From positions 223,746 through 287,745 of the forward strand of contig NZ_JBJDSB010000004.1 of NCBI RefSeq assembly GCF_044987625.1: 64,000 nucleotides of DNA, read 5' to 3'. Below, one piece after another: positions 43,867 to 52,020 of this stretch. The DNA comes from Desulfobaculum sp044987625 (GTDB lineage Bacteria > Desulfobacterota > Desulfovibrionia > Desulfovibrionales > Desulfovibrionaceae). Numbering within the stretch: the stretch's first letter is position 1; each line of letters begins with the position of its first letter. Both the position numbers and the translations under genes were made by a program. The notes below the pieces were generated by a model. It was not told where the DNA came from and searched no databases. It saw nothing but the letters and a program-made list of their open reading frames with translations.

Positions 43867-43900
43867 AAAGCGCCGGAACGGGAGACCGTTCCGGCGCTTT
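43867..43900. terminator. bidirectional terminator
   Basis: AAAGCGCCGGAACG (43867-43880) and CGTTCCGGCGCTTT (43887-43900) form a 14-bp stem with a 6-nt loop between convergent genes. Confidence 0.92.
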
Positions 43901-43956
43901 CTTTGTTGTATATGGCAGTGGGGGCAAAGGGCACGGGACCGAGAGCGGCACGGTGG

Positions 43957-46335
43957 CTAGACGCTTTCCGCGCGGACAAGGGCGTTGTGGGCGTCCTCGG
44001 CCTTGCCCTGCGCGGTGAGGGCGCGGGCGAGTTCCTTCCAGAATTGCGGCTGGCGCGGGGCAAGGGCGGCGGACTGGCGGGCCAGTACCTCCGCGATGTG
44101 CGGGTCCTCGCCGTTGTCGAGGTACAGCTTCGCCATCAGGTGCAGGGACACGGCGTCCTTGGGGTCGTGCAGGATGGCTTGGTGCAGGTGCTCGCGCGCT
44201 TCGTCAGGATTTTTTTGGGCCAGGGCGAGGCGGGCGAGGAAGCGGTGGGTCAGCTTTTCGCCGCCGCTAATGGCCGCCGCGCGGGTGTAGTAGCCGCGCG
44301 CGGCATCAAAGTCGCCGTCGCGCTGGGCCAACTCGCCAAGGCGGATAAGGCTGAACACGTGGTCCGGGTCAATGGCGAGGCAGTCGTTGTATGCGGCGCG
44401 TGCGTTGTCATACTGCGCCATTTTCTGGCAGGCAAAGGCGTGGTTGTAGCGGGCAAAAAGGTTGCCGCTGTCGCGGTCGATAACGGTTTGAAAGTGCTGT
44501 TTGGCCTTGGACAACTGCCCCGTTCGCGCAAGGCAAATGCCAAGGGAGTTGCGGGCCACGGTGTTGCCTTCGTCCGCCAGCAGGGAGAGCTGGTATTCCT
44601 CAATGGCGTCGTAGATGCGCCCCTGCGCAAACAGCCGGTCCGCGCTGATGTTGAGGGCCACGGAATCCAGTACGCCAATGCGCGGCGCCGGGAGCATCTG
44701 CGCGTAGGCAAGGGCCTTGCGGGCGTTATCCAGTGCGTCCGCGCGGGAGAAGCCAAGGTGCGGGAAGGGCGCGATGCCAAAGGCGGGCGGCGTGGTCAAC
44801 ACAGGCTCAAGGCGGCGCTGGACGGCGGCGCACAAGTCTGTCGCGTCATCCCCCGTGCATCCGGGCAGGAACCAAATCAGGCTGCCAATGCTGAAGCGTC
44901 CACCCACGGCGCTGTCGCCAAACAGGTCCGAGCAGATGGCGGACACGTCGCGCAGGTGCATTTCCGTCTGCACGGGCGTGTCGTTTTCCCCGGCGTCCGG
45001 CAGGCGTGCCAGCACCATGCTGAAGCTGTCGCAGGCGTCGCGCTCCTGCGCGAAGTGGTCCAAAAAGTCGCGGTAGAGCAGCAGTCCCGTGAGCAGGTCG
45101 CGCCGGGGGGCGTCGCCGCGCGCGCCAGAGGCCGGGGCCTCTTCGGACTGCTGGGCAAGGGACAGGCGGTCCCCCGGAGTGATGGTCCATGAGGTGTCGG
45201 CAAGGTAGAGCACATCCGCCGTGGATGTCGTGGCACGGACCTCCATGAGGACGATTTCCCCCTTGTACATGGGGGGCGTGTCCGGCCCGCCGCCGTGGTC
45301 GTCGGACCACACAAGATAGCGCTGGCCCTCGGCCGCGCCAACGGTACGTCCAAGGCTGACGGTGATGCGGTTCAGCGGCAGAATCTCTGTGACCGTGCCG
45401 CCTTCCTGCACAATTTGCCCAAAGCTGAACGCCGCGCCGTGGGTGGCGTAGCCTGCGGCGCGCGCGGCCTTGGCAAGGACGGCTCCGGCCTGTTCGCGTA
45501 CGGACTGGCGCAGGGTGCGTGCGGGCATGTCCGTTGGGTAGTGGGTCAGGCCAACGGTGGCGTCCAGCGCCATTTCCATACCCAGCATGATGTCCGGGAC
45601 GGCGACGGTTTGCAGGCCCGATGCAATGTGGTCCGCCAGTTCGCGGCAGTCCACGGGCGTGGCTCCGGGCCAGAAGACGCCAAGGGCGTCACCGTCAAGG
45701 CGCGCGGCCACGGCCTGCTCCGGGAGCAGGTCGCGCAGGGCGGCGGCGGCGCTGCACAGGGCGCGGTCGCCAAAGGTGTAGCCGTAGCGGTCCTGCCATT
45801 CGGGCATGCTTGGCAGGGCGATATGCACAAGGCCAAAGGAGGACGCCCCCTCGGTGCCGGGTGCGGCCAAGCAGTCCCCGGCCGGGGACATCAGGCCGTC
45901 CTGCGCGCCGGCAATGTCGCCGGAGACCACGCGCAGAAAATGCGGGGCCGTGGCCAGCCCGGTGAGCGGGTCCGTCATTGCGGCCTTGTACAGCAGCAGT
46001 TTTTCCATGCTTTTCCACGCCATGGCCGCAAGGTAGGTGGGCAGCGACGGGGTGGGGTCCACCTCCACGCCGCGCGCGGCAAATACGCCAAGCAGCTGCC
46101 CGTGCAGGGCCAGCGGCAAGAGCGCCTTGCCTTCTTCCGGCAGGATGACGGCGCGCCCTTCGCGCAGGTCCGCCCACGTGCCGGCCCCGTCCACGGAGCG
46201 CGGGAAAAAGAGGCTGTACGAGGTAAACGACAGGTACGAAGCGATCTCCTCCCGCAGGATGTCCTCAAAGGAGATCAGGTCGCGCCGCGACAGGGTCAGG
46301 CCAGTATCGGGTAGCAAGGAGGTGTTTTCGCTCAT
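43957..46335 (-). CDS. two degenerate GGDEF-like domains followed by TPR repeats
   Basis: The product has 792 residues and no membrane segment. A GAF-like N terminus is followed by a first GGDEF-like domain (AAMTDPLTGLATAPHFLRVV) whose active site reads RLDGDALGVF instead of RxGGDEF. A second one (PRRDLLTGLLLYRDFL) has RFSIGSLIWF at that position. Neither can be an ordinary diguanylate cyclase. TPR repeats fill residues about 555-790 (IYDAIEEYQLSLLADEGN, AKQHFQTVIDRDSGN and so on). It is probably a scaffold or nucleotide-binding receptor. It starts 48 nt after the molybdopterin oxidoreductase gene, in the same direction. Confidence 0.82.
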   Translation of the reverse strand: MSENTSLLPDTGLTLSRRDLISFEDILREEIASYLSFTSYSLFFPRSVDGAGTWADLREGRAVILPEEGKALLPLALHGQLLGVFAARGVEVDPTPSLPTYLAAMAWKSMEKLLLYKAAMTDPLTGLATAPHFLRVVSGDIAGAQDGLMSPAGDCLAAPGTEGASSFGLVHIALPSMPEWQDRYGYTFGDRALCSAAAALRDLLPEQAVAARLDGDALGVFWPGATPVDCRELADHIASGLQTVAVPDIMLGMEMALDATVGLTHYPTDMPARTLRQSVREQAGAVLAKAARAAGYATHGAAFSFGQIVQEGGTVTEILPLNRITVSLGRTVGAAEGQRYLVWSDDHGGGPDTPPMYKGEIVLMEVRATTSTADVLYLADTSWTITPGDRLSLAQQSEEAPASGARGDAPRRDLLTGLLLYRDFLDHFAQERDACDSFSMVLARLPDAGENDTPVQTEMHLRDVSAICSDLFGDSAVGGRFSIGSLIWFLPGCTGDDATDLCAAVQRRLEPVLTTPPAFGIAPFPHLGFSRADALDNARKALAYAQMLPAPRIGVLDSVALNISADRLFAQGRIYDAIEEYQLSLLADEGNTVARNSLGICLARTGQLSKAKQHFQTVIDRDSGNLFARYNHAFACQKMAQYDNARAAYNDCLAIDPDHVFSLIRLGELAQRDGDFDAARGYYTRAAAISGGEKLTHRFLARLALAQKNPDEAREHLHQAILHDPKDAVSLHLMAKLYLDNGEDPHIAEVLARQSAALAPRQPQFWKELARALTAQGKAEDAHNALVRAESV

Positions 46336-46383
46336 AGAAGCGGTGCATACCCCGGCGCGGCGAGGAGTTCAAGACGCATGCGC

Positions 46384-47094
46384 CTATGGCGCGCGCAGGC
46401 GCCGCTTGGGCACGGGCGCATTCCGTGGGTAGATGGGGTTGGCCGCGGTCCACCAGCCGTCGCGGGCCTCGCGCGTGACCTCCAGCCTGTGCACAAATTT
46501 GATGCTTTTGTAGGCGAGCTGATAGGGCGCAACAAGCCGTGCGGGGGCGCCCCGGTCATGCGGCAGTGGAGCGCCGCCGATGCGTAGGGCCAGCAGGCAG
46601 TCCTGCGCTGGGTCCGTCAGGTCCGCAATGGACATGCACTCCACATAGGCCCGCAGACCATCCGGACCGCGTGGCGTGGCCCCAAGGGCGTGAAAGACCA
46701 CATACCGCGCCGCCTCTTCGGCCTGAGCAAGCTCCAGCAGCGTCTTCAGGCGTACGCCGCCCCACATGATATTCTGGACGGACCACCCCTCCACGCAGTG
46801 CATGTCCGAGGTCTGCTCCACCTGCGGCAGGGCGGTGAGGTCCGCGTAGGCAAGGGCGGCTGGCGCCCGTACCAGCCCGTCAATGCGGAGCACAAAGGGC
46901 GCGTCCGTGCCGTCCGGAAATTCCAGCATGCCGGTGCGCGCGGAAAAGGCGGGCAGGTCCTGCTCTACGGTGCGGGTGGGAAAGGCCCGGCGCATGGCCG
47001 CGCGCGCTGGGGCGGGCAGGGCAATGCTCACCGGCAGCGTGAGCGCGCCAAGGAGCAGCGCGCGGCGCAGGGGCGAAAAGGGCAGATGCGGCAT
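46384..47094 (-). CDS. exported molybdopterin-dependent oxidoreductase (sulfite-oxidase fold)
   Basis: The ATG at 47094 follows AGGAGG; 236 residues. The N-terminal signal peptide has Arg10-Arg11 before a hydrophobic core (PLRRALLLGALTLPVSIALPAPARA), consistent with Tat export of a folded cofactor protein. The sulfite-oxidase/YedY domain has the Mo-ligating Cys100 in DMHCVEGWSVQNIMWGGVRL and the later DRGAPARLVAPYQLAYKSIKFV. No heme or dimerisation domain is present, so it resembles the compact MsrP/YedY class. The substrate cannot be read; a membrane partner such as YedZ is not adjacent. Confidence 0.88.
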   Translation of the reverse strand: MPHLPFSPLRRALLLGALTLPVSIALPAPARAAMRRAFPTRTVEQDLPAFSARTGMLEFPDGTDAPFVLRIDGLVRAPAALAYADLTALPQVEQTSDMHCVEGWSVQNIMWGGVRLKTLLELAQAEEAARYVVFHALGATPRGPDGLRAYVECMSIADLTDPAQDCLLALRIGGAPLPHDRGAPARLVAPYQLAYKSIKFVHRLEVTREARDGWWTAANPIYPRNAPVPKRRLRAP

Positions 47095-47253
47095 AGAACC
47101 TCCTGGGCTGGGCGTGACGGGGGCACCTCACTGTAGGATATGACGGTTGCTGGTGCAATGTTGTGTATCGAAACATGTCTGGGGGTGGACATTGTTTGGT
47201 ATTTCGACAATGTTGTTCACCGTGGCAAAGCAGAAATTGCAAAGGAGAAGCGT

Positions 47254-47775
47254 ATGGAACTCAGCGATAATCCAGTATTTAAGGCGCTTTTTGAGCGCCG
47301 CAGCGTAAGGAAATTCACCGATGCTCCTGTAACGCGCGACGAGGCTCTTGCCATTTTGGAGGCCGGACGCTGGGCCCCCAGTGGACTGAACAATCAGCCG
47401 TGGCGGTTTATGTGTCTGTGGCCGGACGATCCGCGCTTTGAAGCCCTTGCGGGGTGCACCAAATACGCCGCCGTTGTGCGCGCGTGCGGTTTGCTCGTGG
47501 GCGTTTTTCTCGATAAGGACGCCATGTATTCGCCGCTGAAGGACCATCAAACCGCCGGGGCCTGCATACAGAATATGCTGCTTGGCGTGCACGCCCTTGG
47601 CCTTGGCGGCGTGTGGCTTGGAGAAATTATTAATCAACCGCAACAGGTGCTCGACGCCCTGAAGCTGGACGCGGAGCGGTATGAGGTGATGGCCTTTATT
47701 GCCGTCGGCCATCCCGCGCATCCGGGTGCCAGCTCGCGCGAGCCGCTTGAAAAGCTGCTTATTGAGGAGTTTTGA
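47254..47775 (+). CDS. nitroreductase-family flavoprotein
   Basis: The ATG at 47254 follows AAAGGAG; 173 residues. The FMN-binding signature RRSVRKF is at residues 15-21, APSGLNNQPWRF at about 44-55, and LGVGGVWLG-like GLGGVWLGEIIN near 130. These proteins reduce nitroaromatics, quinones or flavins with NAD(P)H. It is the first gene of a rightward run and overlaps the next gene by TGATG. The divergent gap to the oxidoreductase gene contains a CATTGT/ACAATG inverted repeat (47190-47212) that could be a regulator site. Confidence 0.9.
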   Translation: MELSDNPVFKALFERRSVRKFTDAPVTRDEALAILEAGRWAPSGLNNQPWRFMCLWPDDPRFEALAGCTKYAAVVRACGLLVGVFLDKDAMYSPLKDHQTAGACIQNMLLGVHALGLGGVWLGEIINQPQQVLDALKLDAERYEVMAFIAVGHPAHPGASSREPLEKLLIEEF

Positions 47776-48413
47776 TGCAGATTCGGACCTACGCCCTCGG
47801 CCCCCTGCAAACCAACGGCTATCTGCTCTCCAGCGGAGGCCAGGCCGTGTTTATCGATCCCGGGGGTGACCCTGCCAGCGTGCTGGACGTCATCCGGCAG
47901 GAGAACCTGACCCTGACGCATGTGCTCATCACGCATCTGCACTTTGACCATATCTACGGCGCGGCCAAGCTGGCGCGCGAGACCGGCGCCACCATCGCCG
48001 CCAACACCGAGGACGGTTTTCTGCTGGAAACTGAGGTCGGCGCGGGCGGCGCCATGGGCCTGCCCAAGGTAGAGCTGTTTGACTTTGACCCCATCGCTCC
48101 GGGCACCGCGACCTTTGTTGGCGAAGAGTGCCAAATTGTGGCGACGCCGGGGCATACGCCCGGAAGCCTGACCTTTGTGTTCCCCGGCGAGGGTGCGGCC
48201 TTTGTGGGCGACCTGATTTTTGCGCGCTCCATTGGCCGCACGGACTTTCCCGGCGGCAGCACGCCTACGTTGGTGCGTTCCGTGGAGCAGGGCATCTTTA
48301 CCCTGCCGGAGAACACCACGCTGTATCCGGGCCACGGTCCGGCCACCAGCGTTGGCGACGAAAAGGCGCACAATCCGTTCTTTCAGCCCGGCGCGCCTGG
48401 GATGGATTTGTAG
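47775..48413 (+). CDS. metallo-beta-lactamase-fold hydrolase (glyoxalase II-like)
   Basis: The ATG at 47775 overlaps the nitroreductase stop; 212 residues. The metal motif THLHFDH gives His54, His56, Asp58 and His59. The other ligands follow in GHTPGSL and VGDLIFARSIGRTDFPGG, with YPGHGP near the end. The size and the GRTDFPGG loop are those of YcbL/glyoxalase-II-like proteins. The substrate could be a thioester or persulfide; the nearby sulfur and selenium gene makes persulfide handling worth considering, but nothing in the sequence proves it. Confidence 0.9.
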   Translation: MQIRTYALGPLQTNGYLLSSGGQAVFIDPGGDPASVLDVIRQENLTLTHVLITHLHFDHIYGAAKLARETGATIAANTEDGFLLETEVGAGGAMGLPKVELFDFDPIAPGTATFVGEECQIVATPGHTPGSLTFVFPGEGAAFVGDLIFARSIGRTDFPGGSTPTLVRSVEQGIFTLPENTTLYPGHGPATSVGDEKAHNPFFQPGAPGMDL

Positions 48414-48479
48414 CGACACCGCTCCGCCGCCGGATGCCCCGCGCGTCCGGCGGCGCGTGCGGCGTGGAGCCTGTGGCAC

Positions 48480-48722
48480 ATGACCAGCGATAACGAAACG
48501 GTTTTTCTGGACCTGCGAGGCAAGTGCTGAGGCGTTGGGCTTGAGGTGGGGTGGTACCTTCGCCTGTCCCGCGCTTCGGTCATAGAAGTGCTTGTCCGTA
48601 AGGACGTGCTGGCCTCTTTGGAAGACCAGCGCGCCACAAACGACAGCTGGCGGCTTGAGGCCGCCGACGAGGGCGACCATGTTCGTGCACGGTTCGTCCA
48701 CACACTGAGGGAGAAATCATGA
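48480..48722 (+). CDS. candidate selenoprotein: TusA-like protein with an in-frame TGA (Cys-Sec)
   Basis: A standard gene caller misses this 80-codon frame because codon 17 (48528-48530) is TGA. Read as selenocysteine, the protein begins MTSDNETVFLDLRGKC-U-GVGLEVG and then has a WYLRL helix, the strand SVIEVLVRKD, and RLEAADEGDHVRARFVHTL. LDLRGxxC followed by a helix and later strands is the TusA/SirA plan, with Cys16 at the active-site position and Sec in place of the proline of the CPxP motif. Support: GGAG lies 11 nt before the ATG, there is no other stop in 80 codons, and the final TGA overlaps the ATG of the next gene as ATGA. A SECIS-like hairpin follows the TGA directly. TusA proteins carry sulfur as a persulfide; here a selenol/thiol redox role is inferred. 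The alternative is a nonsense-mutated gene. Confidence 0.72.
48531..48564 (+). promoter_or_regulatory. bacterial SECIS-like hairpin after the in-frame TGA
   Basis: GGCG (48531-48534) pairs with CGCC (48561-48564). An 8-nt bulge then leads to GAGGT (48543-48547) pairing with ACCTT (48556-48560), leaving the G/U-rich loop GGGGTGGT (48548-48555). The loop lies 17 nt after the TGA, within the usual distance for SelB-dependent elements. Pairing was done by eye, not calculated. Confidence 0.5.
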
Positions 48723-49357
48723 CGGTGCACAATGCACACAAGGGCGGCAGACCGTTTGTCATGTCGTGCAGCCCGCGGCCGGGCGGCAATAGTGACAAGG
48801 CCGCGCTCCTCTTCGCCCAAGGCGCGGGAGACATCGCCGTAGATTTTTTGCGGCGCTACCGGGTGGAGCCGTGCGTCTCTTGCTATCGGTGCAAGCATGA
48901 TCCGAAGCGGGCCTGCTACCTGACGGACATGGACCACAGCGGGCGGCTGTTTCAGGAGATGCTGACTGCACCGTATCTGTTCCTGTCCTCGCCCATCTAT
49001 TATTATCACGTTCCGGCCCAGCTCAAGGCGTGGATAGACCGCAGCCAGTGTCATTACCTGCGCAAACTGGACGGCGACGAGAGCATGCGCGCTCTGCCGC
49101 GCCGCAAGGCCTATGTTTCCCTGCTGGCCGGGCGCAAGCACGGCGACAAGCTCTTTGAAGGCAGCCTGCTCACGCTGAAATATTTCCTTGATGTCTTCAA
49201 TTTTGAGATGCAGGAGCCGCTGCTGTTTAAGGGCATTGACGAAAGCGGCGACCTGGAGGCCGATGTCTCCGGCTCTGCCCAGCTTATTGAGCTTGGCCGC
49301 GCTGCGGCCGCCGAGCACGCCCCTGCCGCAATTCCCGTGGAGGAGCGGAGGGGCTAA
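48719..49357 (+). CDS. iron-sulfur flavoprotein-like NAD(P)H oxidoreductase
   Basis: The ATG at 48719 overlaps the stop of the selenoprotein candidate as ATGA, with AGGGAG just upstream; 212 residues. The flavodoxin-like fold begins FVMSCSPRPGGNSD, an FMN phosphate loop. Cys52-x2-Cys55-x2-Cys58-x7-Cys66 (EPCVSCYRCKHDPKRACY) is the compact motif of the archaeal/anaerobe Isf family, which binds a [4Fe-4S] cluster next to FMN. SSPIYYYHVPAQLKAWIDR is the usual second FMN-binding stretch. It probably passes electrons between FMN and the cluster. Its tight coupling to the TusA-like gene suggests that the small protein is its redox partner. Confidence 0.87.
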   Translation: MTVHNAHKGGRPFVMSCSPRPGGNSDKAALLFAQGAGDIAVDFLRRYRVEPCVSCYRCKHDPKRACYLTDMDHSGRLFQEMLTAPYLFLSSPIYYYHVPAQLKAWIDRSQCHYLRKLDGDESMRALPRRKAYVSLLAGRKHGDKLFEGSLLTLKYFLDVFNFEMQEPLLFKGIDESGDLEADVSGSAQLIELGRAAAAEHAPAAIPVEERRG

Positions 49358-50086
49358 GTGCTGCGGCGGCTTGTCCGGACGGTATGCGGCGCACGCTGCG
49401 GCGCGTGCGGTGTGGCCCTTGCGCCGGGCGAACGCGGGCTGTGTTCCGGTTGCGCGCGCGAGCTGGCCCCGCGTACCACGGGCTACTGTCCTGCCTGTGG
49501 CGCGCTGTATCCTGCCCCGTCCGGCGGCATCTACCTGTGCGGCGCATGCCGCCGTGAGCCGCGCCCGTGGGACAGTTTGTATTTTTCCGGCGTCTATGAC
49601 GGCCTGCTGCGGCGGCTGGTGCTGGACTACAAGTTCACCGGCCGCATAGGTCGCGGGCGTCTGCTCCAGCGGCTGCTGCGCGAGGCCTGCCAGCGCGGCG
49701 GGTGGCAGGGCAGCGACCCTGCCGATGCGCCGTCGTGGAGTGTGGTCCCCATCCCGCTGCATCCCGCCCGCCTGCGCGAGCGCGGCTTTAATCAGAGCTT
49801 AGAGGTGGCGCGCGGGCTTGGCAGGAGCGGGGCCTGTGTGGACGCCCACGCCCTTGTCCGCCATGCCGCCACCCGCCCGCAGGTGGGGCTGAGCGCCGCG
49901 GTGCGGCGCGAGAATGTGCGCGGCGCATTTGCTGCGGATGCGGGCCGCGTGGCCGGACGCAATATTTTGCTTGTGGATGATATTATGACGACGGGCGGCA
50001 CGCTGGAGGCCGCAACGCGCGCCCTTGAGCGCGCCGGGGCGGCGCGCGTGGATGTGGCCGTGCTGGCCAGAACGCCGGAGGCGTGA
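49358..50086 (+). CDS. comF: ComF-like phosphoribosyltransferase
   Basis: The gene starts with GTG at 49358, directly after the preceding TAA; 242 residues. The N terminus has zinc-ribbon cysteines (CGARCGACG, CSGC, CPACG, CGAC), and the C terminus has the PRPP-binding motif ILLVDDIMTTGGT with VVPIPLHPARLRERGFNQS before it. These are the two hallmarks of ComF. In competent bacteria ComF helps take up single-stranded DNA; in most genomes, including probably this one, its role is unclear. Close spacing puts it in the same transcript as the upstream flavoprotein. Confidence 0.92.
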   Translation: MLRRLVRTVCGARCGACGVALAPGERGLCSGCARELAPRTTGYCPACGALYPAPSGGIYLCGACRREPRPWDSLYFSGVYDGLLRRLVLDYKFTGRIGRGRLLQRLLREACQRGGWQGSDPADAPSWSVVPIPLHPARLRERGFNQSLEVARGLGRSGACVDAHALVRHAATRPQVGLSAAVRRENVRGAFAADAGRVAGRNILLVDDIMTTGGTLEAATRALERAGAARVDVAVLARTPEA

Positions 50087-50224
50087 AAATGCTGGTCGGC
50101 GTGGGCAGAGTCCGCTACCATGGCCGAAGATGAACGGAGCGTGCCCGGCCTAAAACAGCCGGGATGCGGCTCTATCGGCGGCTTGTCCGTACGAGGAACC
50201 ATCAACCCGCAGTGTCGTCTATCC

Positions 50225-51244
50225 ATGAGTAAACAGGATACCACCCCCTGCACCGCGCCGGAACAACAGCACCTGTGCCGGCTTTTGTCCAAGGCGGGAG
50301 TCCCCTCGGAGCCGAGGTGGTACTCGCTTATCCTCTATATGCGGAGCCTTGAGTACAACGATACGTTGTCCGACGGACAAAAGGCCGCCATCCACGAGCT
50401 GTTTCTTGACCTCATCCGCCGCCGCGATTTTAGCGACGAGCGCTATGACGAAGTGGCGCGCAAGCAGGAAGAAATCCTGACTACGGACTACCGCGAGCGC
50501 CTCAAGGCCGCCTTGGAGGAATCCTCGGCGCTGCTGGAGGAGTTTGGGCAGCTGTTTTCCCGCCGCACGGGCGAGGTGCAAAACCTCGGCGAGGAAACGG
50601 TGCAGACCGTCCAAAGCGGTATGCCACCGGAAGAGATGGTGAAGTCGCTGCGCCGTTCGTTTAAGCAGTTGGTGGACGCCATGGGGCAGGACGCAATAGA
50701 CCTGCACCGCGCGGCCAATACCGACGCCCTGACCGGGCTGGCCAACCGCAGGCGCTTTGACGATGAGCTTCGCCGCCAGTGCGGCGAGGAGCGTGACGGG
50801 CCGCTGAGCCTGCTCATGCTGGATATTGATCTCTTTAAGCGCATTAACGACGCCTATGGCCACCAGATTGGCGATCAGGCGCTGAAGCTTGTGGCGCACC
50901 TTATTACCCAAGGGGTGAAGGGGCGCGCGGACGGCAAATGCCTGCCAGCGCGGTATGGCGGCGAAGAATTTGTGGTGATTGCGCCCGGCATGACGCTGGA
51001 GCAAGCCATTGACATGGCAGAGCATATCCGTGCCAGCATTGAGAAGTACCGCTTTGAGATCAAAAGCGTGGACGGCGATGTTTTGGAGCGGAATGTTGCG
51101 TTGACCATATCTATTGGTGTTGCGCAGTTTGATGAAAAATGGGAAGACAGCCACGCCGAGCGGTTAGTGCAAGGGGCGGACGCCGCTCTTTATGATGCAA
51201 AGAGGAGCGGACGGAACCGCGTGTCCGCTTATGAGGCAAATTAA
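50225..51244 (+). CDS. cytoplasmic diguanylate cyclase (GGDEF)
   Basis: The likely start is the ATG at 50225 (MSKQDTTPCT; 339 residues), but no ribosome-binding site is clear and an in-frame ATG at 50120 is possible. The N-terminal 170 residues are helical and soluble with no known sensor domain. The GGDEF domain begins NTDALTGLANRRRFDDELRR, has ARYGGEEFVV, and lacks the RxxD inhibition site at the expected spacing, so it may not be feedback-inhibited. It ends just before the rplU promoter. Confidence 0.87.
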   Translation: MSKQDTTPCTAPEQQHLCRLLSKAGVPSEPRWYSLILYMRSLEYNDTLSDGQKAAIHELFLDLIRRRDFSDERYDEVARKQEEILTTDYRERLKAALEESSALLEEFGQLFSRRTGEVQNLGEETVQTVQSGMPPEEMVKSLRRSFKQLVDAMGQDAIDLHRAANTDALTGLANRRRFDDELRRQCGEERDGPLSLLMLDIDLFKRINDAYGHQIGDQALKLVAHLITQGVKGRADGKCLPARYGGEEFVVIAPGMTLEQAIDMAEHIRASIEKYRFEIKSVDGDVLERNVALTISIGVAQFDEKWEDSHAERLVQGADAALYDAKRSGRNRVSAYEAN

Positions 51245-51263
51245 AAAACTCAAGCGTGAGGGG

Positions 51264-51293
51264 TTGACTTTTTCTGCATTTGTCGGATATCTA
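51264..51293 (+). promoter_or_regulatory. rplU-rpmA-obgE promoter
   Basis: TTGACT (51264-51269), an 18-nt spacer and TATCTA (51288-51293) form a sigma70-type promoter about 32 nt before the rplU start. It is the best candidate for the ribosomal protein operon promoter. Confidence 0.65.
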
Positions 51294-51324
51294 CCCCTCT
51301 CTCTTTCTTTGGAGGTAATAGGTC

Positions 51325-51636
51325 ATGTATGCAATAGTTGAGTCCGGCGGCAAGCAGTTCCGTGTTGAGGAAGGCCGCACGATTGACATTCAGAAGATTC
51401 AGGCAGAGGCCGGTTCCGAGCTGGTTCTGGACAAGGTTCTGCTGGTGGATAAGTCTGGCGAAGTGACCGTGGGCGAGCCCTACGTCGAAAACGCCAAGGT
51501 TTCTTGCGAAGTGGTCGAGCACGGCCGCGAAAAGAAGATTATCGTCTTCCACAAGCGCCGCCGCCAGGATTCCCAGAAGAAGCAGGGCCACAGGCAGGAC
51601 TTCACCACTATCAAGATCAAGGCCATCGAGGCCTAA
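51325..51636 (+). CDS. rplU: 50S ribosomal protein bL21
   Basis: This protein binds 23S rRNA in the large ribosomal subunit. The product has 103 residues, the normal length, starting MYAIVESGGKQFRVEEGRTI and with the C-terminal KKIIVFHKRRRQDSQKKQGHRQ signature. A strong GGAGG lies upstream. It begins the conserved rplU-rpmA-obgE order, found in almost all bacteria. Confidence 0.99.
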   Translation: MYAIVESGGKQFRVEEGRTIDIQKIQAEAGSELVLDKVLLVDKSGEVTVGEPYVENAKVSCEVVEHGREKKIIVFHKRRRQDSQKKQGHRQDFTTIKIKAIEA

Positions 51637-51657
51637 GGTCAGTAAAGGAGTACTGAA

Positions 51658-51927
51658 ATGGCTCATAAAAAAGCGGGCGGTAGCTCGAGAAACGGTCGCG
51701 ATTCTATCGGTCAGAGACGAGGCGTTAAGCGCTTCGGTGGCCAGCAGGTCCTCGCGGGCAACATCCTCGTTCGTCAGCTGGGCACCAAGTACCACGCTGG
51801 CGAGAACGTTGGTGTTGGCAGGGATTACACCCTGTTCGCCCTCACCGACGGCGAAGTCAAATTTGAAAAGTTCACGCGCCGGAAGAAAGTTAAGACCCGG
51901 GTTTGCGTGGTTCCCTCTGAGGCATAG
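51658..51927 (+). CDS. rpmA: 50S ribosomal protein bL27
   Basis: The product has 89 residues and starts MAHKKAGGSSRNGRDSIGQRRGVKRFGG; the N-terminal tail reaches the peptidyl transferase centre. No extra cleavable N-terminal peptide is present, unlike in Firmicutes. It is 21 nt downstream of rplU and ahead of obgE, with GGAG before the ATG. Confidence 0.99.
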   Translation: MAHKKAGGSSRNGRDSIGQRRGVKRFGGQQVLAGNILVRQLGTKYHAGENVGVGRDYTLFALTDGEVKFEKFTRRKKVKTRVCVVPSEA

Positions 51928-51950
51928 TCTCAGCGGTCGAGCACTTTCCG

Positions 51951-51989
51951 GGGCGGATGGCGCAGCTTTGCGCTATCCGCCCGTTTTTT
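51951..51989 (+). terminator. terminator between rpmA and obgE
   Basis: GGGCGGATGGCGC (51951-51963) pairs with GCGCTATCCGCCC (51970-51982, one G-T pair), followed by TTTTTT. It would cut transcription from the ribosomal genes into obgE, lowering obgE relative to them. Confidence 0.85.
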
Positions 51990-52020
51990 ATGCGCGAGTA
52001 TCTCGCGCGGGGAGTTACCT

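Noticed and set aside
48414..48718. Non-coding gap between the MBL hydrolase and the flavoprotein
   Set aside because: First read as empty because of the TGA at 48528; the intact frame on both sides, the ribosome-binding site and the ATGA overlap make a recoded gene more likely.
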